This document shows, one piece after another, positions 56,183 through 64,000 of a stretch of 64,000 nt of DNA. The translations under genes were made by a program, and so were the position numbers. The first letter of the stretch is position 1. Each line of letters begins with the position of its first letter. The notes beneath the pieces are model-generated. The model was not told the DNA's origin. It did no database searches and worked only from the letters and a program-made list of their open reading frames with translations. The DNA comes from Cricetomys ansorgei. Lineage: Eukaryota > Chordata > Mammalia > Rodentia > Nesomyidae. The DNA is taken from positions 1,857,501 to 1,921,500 of the forward strand of contig JAMJFZ010001815.1 of assembly GCA_026225945.1 (NCBI GenBank), written 5' to 3'.

Positions 56183-57748
56183 CTTTTCTTAATCTTTGTC
56201 TCTTTTGTCTCTTTTTCACTCTCACCCCCATTCCTCGTGTTCCCTCTACTGTTTCCTGGTCCCTTCAGTGTTGAGTGAAGCTCAAGATGTGGTGTCAGGT
56301 GCTAAAGGCCCAGTGCTGTTCGCTTTGCCCACCTGTTTCCCTCTTCTGTTCTGCCTTTCCCTTGCTGCATTTCTCCAGGTGATTTCATCTTTTCCCCTTT
56401 TGTAAGACTTCTTAGCCATGATTCTCTTTACCTTTCTGGTCACAAAACTTTTCTCTCCACCATTTTTTCTCACTGACTTCATCTTCCATTTCAGTGTAAC
56501 CCTTCAACTTCTTGTTTCAAATGCAAACTATAAAAATGTTTTTCCCTCCTATTTGAGCATGCGAGATTCCTCTAAACACAGGGTCATATTCTGGGCCTTT
56601 GTACCCATCAGCTATAAGAACTTTCTTGAGTTCTTTCATGTGAAAAATAATATTTCATGCTGTAAAGGATTTTGTCTAAGCTTAAAGGAAATAATGTGTG
56701 TGATGCGTGTGAAGACAAATTTTGAAAGGGAATAATATCAATTAGAAATGCAAAGCCTTAATTAATATTTTCTATATATACCAGTAAAGAACCTAGAAAA
56801 AGAATCAGGCAAACACAAAAGCATACAACTAGTTCAATTTGGATATCTGAGAAAGCATTTAACAATTTACAAAATCAGGAAGCAGGGAGAAAAACAGAAA
56901 CCATGCTGTACCCTGGGCCAGGAATATCAAGAAGTCATCGTTCAAGACCTTTAACGTGAAGGAAGGGACAGTAACAAGGGAGCTGATGGTTCGCGGTGAG
57001 GGCTACTGGGAAGGAACAAGGACTGTGACTGGAGGATCATACCCAGTGTTTGGGATCATTCACGAGGGTCATTTCTTCAAGCCCTTCATGTTCCCCAAAT
57101 TTGCAGTACTCTGACTGGGAAAAGTCAGAAGAGACGTCCACTTCCTAAGATCCCAACTAGAAACAGAAACCTTGATTTGCTATAAGTCTTTATGTCTGTA
57201 GGATAGTCTATGTTCCCCATGGTTTCGTTACATAGACTCAAGTGTGATTCCTGAAACTTCAGTGTGTGAGTTAAAGCTTGATTGTCCTGGTTTCTTATCC
57301 CTCAGTATTGATACCCACCTTTAAGTCTAAACTAGGTGCTCCAGTGTGAATTATTCCTGGCTCTCCCTCTAAATTCACACTCACCTTTATGACCTGGGTT
57401 TACAGCTGTGATTGCCCTTATATTTACATATTTATTATAGTGACTATGCACAACGTGTACTTTAATTAGATGGTGATGTTGTAACTATCAACCTTTACCA
57501 CTTAGTTCATGTAAAAGATTAGAAATGAAACATTATGTGCCACATTGTTTCAATTAGCCCCTTTGAAATACCACAGGCTCTAGGTAGCTGCTATTTACAA
57601 TTGAAGCCACTATTTTATGAAGAATAAATCTCTGGATTAAATATGGTTACTTGTATGTGCATACTTTACAAGACTTAAATTCTCAGTGGATGCATAGAGC
57701 GAACTGTGAAAAACAAATGTTTTCTCTTAAAAGAAATCCAAGCTAGAT
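56183..57748. other. Unique sequence
   Basis: Pyrimidine-rich at the left (56183-56470), then ordinary AT-rich DNA. No feature recognised. Confidence 0.42.
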
Positions 57749-57850
57749 GTAGTGGCTTACACCCTTAATCCCAGCACTTGAGAGTAGGGGCAGGAGGAAA
57801 GTGAGTTCTAGGCCAGCCTAAACTACTTTCTGTTACTCTGTACCCAAACA
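57749..57850 (+). mobile_element. B1 SINE, sense, 3'-truncated
   Basis: 'gctagatgtagtggcttaca', 'cccttaatcccagcacttga' and 'ctaggccagcctaaactact'. The 3' part is lost. Confidence 0.8.
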
Positions 57851-60106
57851 CCTGCCTTTTGTGTTACAACAGAAGCTACATTTTCTTATCTCAAGTCATT
57901 ATAGACAGATAATCTAAAAAGGAATTTAAGACCCAGGCTTTGCTCTGATACTACTTGAGCAATTACAGCAAAAATGCTTTGTTTCCTTCACCGTTTTCCT
58001 TTGTTTCCCCACATTACATTTCACTTTTGGGTTTTCTTATTTTATGTTCCTTAAAATGACTCAGTAAAGTTTTGAGGGGTTTGGCAACTAAGAAGTATAC
58101 AAAATACACTCTTAATATTTTGAAATTCCTCATCATGAACATTTTCGTAAGTTATGTGGCTCTCTTTCTGATAGATTCAGCCCCAAACTTGCAGAGCTCG
58201 TTTCTTCACAGAAGAATGATTTGCTCATCAAACTCTAGCAGAATTGGTGCATTTAGCGTCTATGGTTAATGTATTCTATTGAAATCCACCGCAGACTCCC
58301 TTTTACAGCTGCACAATAATAATAACAATAACCATTTATGAAAACAGCACTCAAACAAGCACAGCTTTATAGGAAGCCCTGAAACAGCTGGGCGCAGGAT
58401 TTGGCAATTCCACACAGATGTCAGCATCATGAGGCTCCCACATTCCAGGCATGTTCACCAAACGGGGAGACAAAACTCTGGAGAGAAAAGAGGCTCTTGC
58501 GTATACAGCATTAGACACACTGGGAACAGATACCGTGTGGAGCAAATCCTCCATGCTAGCACCGAGGCAATATTAAACTTGTGCATCATATCAGTCATCA
58601 AAAGGGATGGTGATGCAGCCAGCACAGTTGAGGCTGAAAAGTTATTTGAAACTGAAAGCTTTTATGAGAGGGCCAGATGTTCCGTGATGAATCATTCCAA
58701 ACAAAAGAGCCCAAAACTTTTCAAGTTAAAACTATGAGATGAGCTTCCCGTATTGATGGGAGGCGAGAAGGTATTGAATTTGAGTCTACACACTTTACTC
58801 TGTGACAGGGAGCAGGGCCATAAGTCTCTCTTAACAATTTGCCTTAATCTGGGAGGATGAAATGCTGCATGCTGAAATACTGCAAACTGCCACATTCATT
58901 TTCAGAAGATAGAGCTTTTTAAAGCAATTGCAAGTGAAGCCGTCAGGAGAAGCAGGACCCACTCTCCTATGGAGCCACTCAACGAAATGTGGCTCAAATC
59001 ACTACAGTCGCTCTTTTACTGAGTAGTAAACACAACCCAATTCTTTCATGGTGCAAATGGCTAAATGCGTTGAGAGCTTTTAGCATTAGGCTGTATAATC
59101 CTGATCTGGGAGACTTTCTACAAACTCTGTCTAAACAAGAGGGGAGCTGAGGATTAAAGGTTTACATCATCAATAGATGGATTAAACTAAGATACAAAAT
59201 ATGCATTAGATTGCACTCAGCTGATCTTGCTCTAACCGACTCGATTATATTATTCTTTCTTGTCAAAGCAGATTGGTTTTCAGACCTTCAGGATTGTGGA
59301 TTAGTTGCTTTGATGCACAAAATCCATCATGGGAAGAAAACAGCAGCTAAACCGGCCTGATAAAGTATAAGATGGGAAAAAAAAGGCAAGTTTCCACAGA
59401 AATATTCCCATATTTCAATTTTCTATAATACATTTATAAATAAAAAGATTGGTTGGGACATGGGGAAGAAGTTATAGAAGGAAACGGGCTCAAGATACAG
59501 GCAGGGTCTGCCTGCAAGCTTGTCTGGATCATGAATACCTCGCTCTGACCAAGGTGAGAGCGACTTTCTTCCTGCAGCTTTCTTGCCCTGACTCTTGATC
59601 AATAGCTTCCACAGAAATGAGAAGAAAAGAGAACTCTGTTAGAACTCCCAGATTTCCTACACCGCCTTGTTGACTGGGGGGAGTTAAACTCCTTTAAGAT
59701 GTGGATTTAGTTCAGCTTCTTCATTGCAATTTGTTTAAACGTTAGTCTTGGTCCTAGAGTTGGGTCTCAAAGATTCTGTGACACTACAGAATGTTCACAA
59801 CAGCAAGCATAATTTCAAGTTTACTCACTATATAAATAACTGGTAGTAGTATGTGACCGGAGCCAATATCACAGAAAACCTAGCTATTCTACCTGTTTTA
59901 CTCTCCTTCTCTGTGTTTTTTCCCTTAAATTTCTATGTTTGTATAAAAATATCTAGATCCAGCATATGAAACAAGACAGGGATAAATCTGAGTATGCTTC
60001 ATCTTGTTTAACACTATTACCTCCAGAAACATTCATCTTCCTGCAAATAGCACAACTGTGGTTTTTAATGGCTGAATGGAACTTCATTATGTGCGTTTGC
60101 ATGTGC
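57851..60106. other. Unique sequence, candidate conserved non-coding region
   Basis: More than 2 kb without recognisable transposon, rare in this window. The part 58900-59400 is of even, non-simple composition with 'gctttgatgcacaaaatcc' and other AT-rich homeobox/TCF-like sites. No coding signal. Function is not shown by the sequence. Confidence 0.35.
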
Positions 60107-60110
60107 ATGT

Positions 60111-60195
<85 letters not shown>
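60107..60195. repeat. (GT)n-(GA)n compound microsatellite
   Basis: GT run to 60150, then GA run to 60195 with one AAAG break, the same design as at 4310-4375. Confidence 0.97.
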
Positions 60196-60200
<5 letters not shown>

Positions 60201-60587
60201 CTGTATCATCTGTTGCTAGTGTGAGAAGCGGCAGTTGAAGAATATGAGTAACATCTGTTACATACACGCATGAAAATGGAATAATGAATCTCATTAGCTT
60301 GCAAATCACTCCATAAGAACAGAAAAAATTTAATTTAGAAATAGAAAGTTGCATGTGCACGCAAACATGAACACATGTGCACAGAAAGGGGAAACAAAAG
60401 CGTGGAGTATGTAAAGGCATACTTGCAGCAGACCAAACACCTGATCTGGAACTCGTGTCTTCTAGACGAAGGAGGAAGTGCTTCTGAACGGAGACTCCTG
60501 GGTCTGACAACGCAAAGCGGTCGGGGGTTTGTTCCGTGGGTGCTCATGGGTATCCATGAGCACCAGTAGAAAGGGTTTTCATACTCT
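60196..60587. other. Unique sequence
   Basis: No feature recognised. Confidence 0.35.
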
Positions 60588-60690
60588 GCTTGGTATTGCA
60601 TTCCTGAAATCTCAGTACTTAACTAGTAGAAGCAGGAGGGTTGCATGTTCCAGGATAGCCTGGGCTACATAGTTCTGACATTTGGGGAAA
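60588..60690 (+). mobile_element. B1 SINE, sense, strongly diverged
   Basis: 'cattcctgaaatctcagtac', 'tagaagcaggagggttgcat' and 'ccaggatagcctgggctaca' outline a B1. Old. Confidence 0.6.
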
Positions 60691-63071
60691 GCTCCAGGCA
60701 TGAGAAGTAATACGACTACATTTAAGGGATAATTCTGCCTCCAAGGCTCTCTGTATGTCACTCCTATTTCAGCTTCATGGTTATGTTTTTTTAAATTAAT
60801 TAATTAATTAATTATTTTATATTGAGGAGACAAAAGTTACAAGGCAACACCAAAGAGCAGCGACTCTTTATCACAACAACGCACAAAAATATGGCTTTCC
60901 TGCTGTCTCATGAGTACAACCCAAAGGCAGAGGCACTTTCTTCCAGTCATCTCAACAGAAACTACTTCCTGCATGGCTTCAGCATGTAGAGCCACCAGCC
61001 ATGGAGTGGTACATGGAAACACTACAGCGAGCCTTGGGTCACACAAAGACGCTCCAACGGTGCCAATAAACTGACCAGGTAATGTGACTCTGGATTCTCA
61101 GACCATGAGGCAGGAAGAACTCACATTAGATTTTATTAAGACTGAGTAGAGTCAAATGACTACAGACAGAAAGAAGATGTGGAGGTACTGTGTTAAGAGT
61201 TGTGTGCACATGCATATGTTACCCGAATAAACTATCTTTCAGGACCAGCGTTGTGGGAGAGCTATTTTAAAAATCCAAGGTTTAAAATAAGAATGGCTTA
61301 CTTTATTATATAAAAGATATCTTATATTGTATATAAGATATCTGAAGTTTTAAAGATTATTTTCAGTTAATTTTGTACTCTTCCTGTTATCACTCAGTAT
61401 CACTGCAAAAACTTAAAACAGGAGCTTGTAGCTGAAACCCAGAGCATTTGTATAGTGGATAAAAAATAGTTAATACTTAGCCAATGGCAGTCACACAGCC
61501 AGTCACTTGAAAAGGACATTAAGCAGGCACTGAATCTCAACATCAGCACCAACAGGGACAGCTGTGAATTCTTGCCTCATCTCTGCCCTAGAGTTCCTAA
61601 TCCTTCAAGCTTGTAGAGCTCTTTTAAAACTTGCAAATGATGTCCTAACTCTACTGAGGGAAAGAAAGTCACCAATGTTCCAAGGAGAGAGTGCTGAAAT
61701 TTTCAAGGGTATACTTGGCAGAGTTAAAAGCACTGGCTGAACCTCCAGATTGCTTATAGAAATGAGACAGTAAGACGTCCCTTTTTATTTCAAATAACAG
61801 ATTAGAATAAAACCATTCTCCAATCTGCAACATTTTCAACATCTTACTCTCAGTGGTCACCATGACCTTTTCTTTGTTAAGTTACCCACAGACCATATTC
61901 ATTAATCATTTCTCTTCAGAAGGATGAATTCATTAGGTTTTAAAGCTGATATAGATTCATAGCTGTTAGTCATAATTAGTTACTTAAAAGGGTGTGGGGG
62001 TGATTAGTGCCTCATTAGCACCTCTCTATTCTGTTAAAGTGCTAACAAGCATTTAATACAGCAAAAACAGGACCACTCATGCTCTGAAGAGACTGACCCA
62101 TACTAGTAAATTACATTTTTTTTTACCTTGTCCTTCTGTGCATAAATTATTGAGCTATGGATTGAGTCAGAATCTTTTCTCTGGATGTAGAACAAAGATT
62201 ATAGGAATGAGTGGTTGTATCCTTAGCTCTAACCAACAGAAAGTTATCACTCTTTCTTCCAGGGTACTTCTGTGCCTATTATCAAAAGAAAGTACAAAAG
62301 AGAACTTTCAAAGAAACTCTGAAATAGGTGGCAGTCTCCCTTGATATTATAAGGGAATGTTCACATGGTTAGACATGGCTTCTCCTGCATTCATCAATAC
62401 CAAAATTGATAGCTCAGAAGACACCCTTTTCAGACTTCCTTGAGAGGGTGAGCTTCCATCCTTTGATCTGTAATTTGCCACTTCACTGTGAACTGTGACC
62501 TTCATTTTCCTAAGTGTTTAATAAGTTCATTCATCAGTTTTAAGCTTTGAGGAAATGTATGTAAAATAGTAAATGGTCCTAAAGCACTGCCTGACAATAA
62601 GTACGCTGGCCAGGCAGCAGTGCAGAACACAGCTTCATTAGCTGCATTTAGCGTATCTTTCAGGTAGGATAATAAAACTTTAGTTTGAGAGATGAAACTA
62701 TAGAATCAGTACTGGAAAAAAAAAGAAGACTGGACCTCATCCTCTACTTCTCACTCCCCGTATTTGGAAATTACATTTATTTTCAGGCCCATTGACCAGT
62801 GTAGACTTTGAAGCAAAGCACACTTGGTGGCTAGGTCCTCAGAACAGGGTGCCAAAGGTTCAGTAAGATAATAAATGAGAAATCATTAGCAGGAACACAG
62901 CACACAGTATACACTCCACCCATGTTTCCTGATATCTTTGTTGTTATTATTTAGTTGTGTGTCTAGTTCTATATGTGCATTATAAATATCAGACCATATT
63001 TGATGAGAAAAAGAGCCTTCAGCTATTTCAAAATTGAGCTAAGAAAGTGATGATGATTCCTGCTTATTGAG
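60691..63071. other. Mainly unique sequence with small palindromes
   Basis: Includes (TTAA)n at 60792-60814, a perfect 13-bp inverted repeat at 61315-61343, and an AT-rich TAAT-bearing block at 61900-62060. No gene or transposon recognised. Confidence 0.42.
61315..61343. repeat. Perfect 13-bp inverted repeat, 3-nt loop
   Basis: agatatcttatat / tgt / atataagatatct. All A/T apart from the central GATATC sites. Confidence 0.95.
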
Positions 63072-63440
63072 GAGTGCCTTAATTACTTGTCCATTGCTGG
63101 ATAAAAGTGACTAAAAACAATTTGAGGAGGAAAAGGTTTGTTTTAGCTGATACTCAACAGTGCACCATTAAGGGAACCCAAGTTAGGAGCTCCAGGAAAG
63201 AACCTGGAGGCAGTAATGGAAGCAGAGACCATAAAGGAAGGCTGCTTACTAGCTTGCTCAATGTGATTTTATAGACAATCCAAAACTCATAATGATGCCC
63301 TGTACATCAATCAACAAAAAAGAAAATGCCCTACAGCTGAGCATAAAGGTCAATCTGATGGAGGCATTTTCTCAGTTGAGATGCCTCTTCCCAGATGACC
63401 CTAGCTTGTGTCACACTGATAAAAATATAACCATAACAAG
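63072..63440 (-). mobile_element. LTR-like dispersed repeat, antisense
   Basis: 'cttgtccattgctggataaa', 'aggaaaaggtttgttttagc', 'caatctgatggaggcatttt', 'ctcagttgagatgcctcttc' and 'ctagcttgtgtcacactgat'. Same family as 8255, 10851 and 19733. Confidence 0.65.
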
Positions 63441-64000
63441 AAAAGTGAGCTTAGAACTTTTAACTAGAAAACAGGAGTCTTTTCTGTGACTCTTGCTGCC
63501 TGATTACTGAACCAGCTGCCTTGAAGCACACTGGAAACTCACCTGTCACACTCAAACAGATCGATTCTGGGTGGCTATTGACACTCCTCCACCTGGTAGA
63601 AGATATATTCTCAATAAACATGGAGCATGAGAAAAATCAAATGAGACTATGTTCAGGAAAATCTGCAGCTTGGTTTCCTTGGTGTTGGAGATAGACAATC
63701 AAAACACATTTTTACTGTGAAGCATGTAAAACTCGCAAGTGCTCATATTTAACAGCATCGTTATGCAACCCGAGTAGAGGGCACAACAGTCAAAAGAGGG
63801 AAAGTAAGGACTGGAAGATCAGTGTGGCCTGCAGTAGCTGCTATTTGAATAAGAAGGCACCGTGACATGGGGGAGTTGGCTGAGAAAGTTCTGACTGTTG
63901 AATTTCCAGGACTATGATAAAGATCACAGACTTAAATTTACAAAAGAGGTTATGGAATGCTTCACATGGGAAGGCAACTTGGTGGAAGCATGATTTTAGG
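63441..64000. other. Unique sequence
   Basis: No feature recognised to the window end. Confidence 0.4.

Noticed and set aside
54869..56278. 469-codon plus-strand ORF and other long Cys/Val or His/Thr ORFs
   Set aside because: They are translations of the GT array and start at non-ATG or unsupported codons. Pure GT repeats have no stop codons in several frames.

Overview
This window is mammalian nuclear DNA, almost certainly from a muroid rodent (mouse, rat, hamster, vole or deer-mouse type). The evidence is its repeat content: B1, B3/B2-type and B4-type SINEs, Lx-like L1 3' ends, MT- and ORR1-like MaLR LTRs, URR1 hAT elements, long CA/GT and GAAA/GGAA microsatellites, and a class II endogenous retrovirus. 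I cannot fix the species by eye. I found no intact protein-coding gene, no spliced exon I could defend, and no structural RNA gene. The window reads as intergenic or deep-intronic DNA, and repeat family names below come from recognition by eye, not from a search.

Layout. 1-6.7 kb: SINEs, an antisense L1 3' end, an antisense MT-like LTR, and a foldback hairpin at about 6.3 kb. 8.2-16.4 kb: a dense retroelement zone with LTR-like fragments in both orientations, an ERVL-type integrase relic (13.1-14.2 kb) and an antisense L1 (14.3-15.8 kb). 17.2-19.4 kb: a broken plus-strand L1 with a 5'-truncated RPS2 processed pseudogene and a large purine microsatellite in its middle. 19.7-22.9 kb: nested SINEs, a URR1 element with a perfect 8-bp target duplication and a B1 inside it, then a solo LTR whose 3' end has been amplified into four 61-bp tandem copies. 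29.7-31.0 kb: two unidentified ORF-bearing stretches separated by a second URR1. 31.7-36.5 kb: a minus-strand class II (betaretrovirus-like) ERV with LTRs, PPT, degenerate primer-binding site, remnants of gag, dUTPase, protease, RT, RNase H and integrase, and no env. Its LTR belongs to the same family as the solo LTR at 22.2 kb, in the opposite orientation. 36.5-41.2 kb: mainly unique sequence. 41.3-44.5 kb: B1s, LTR fragments and a class I-type LTR with a gammaretrovirus-like polypurine tract. 45.2-49.6 kb: large CA arrays, an LTR-like irregular repeat and two L1 fragments in opposite orientation. 51.9-52.5 kb: an old L1 end and a Tigger-like DNA transposon. 55.1-56.2 kb: a 1.1-kb GT array with two differently organised halves. 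56.2-64 kb: mostly unique AT-rich sequence with candidate conserved non-coding blocks, one B1 and a final antisense LTR fragment.

Nothing here works as a gene system. The story is serial retroelement insertion, decay and local tandem amplification. I looked for an undescribed system and did not find one. The most useful leads are the LTR-derived 61-bp minisatellite, the L1/RPS2 composite, the hairpin at 6.3 kb, the catalytically dead ERV pol, and a few unique AT-rich blocks that deserve a conservation check.
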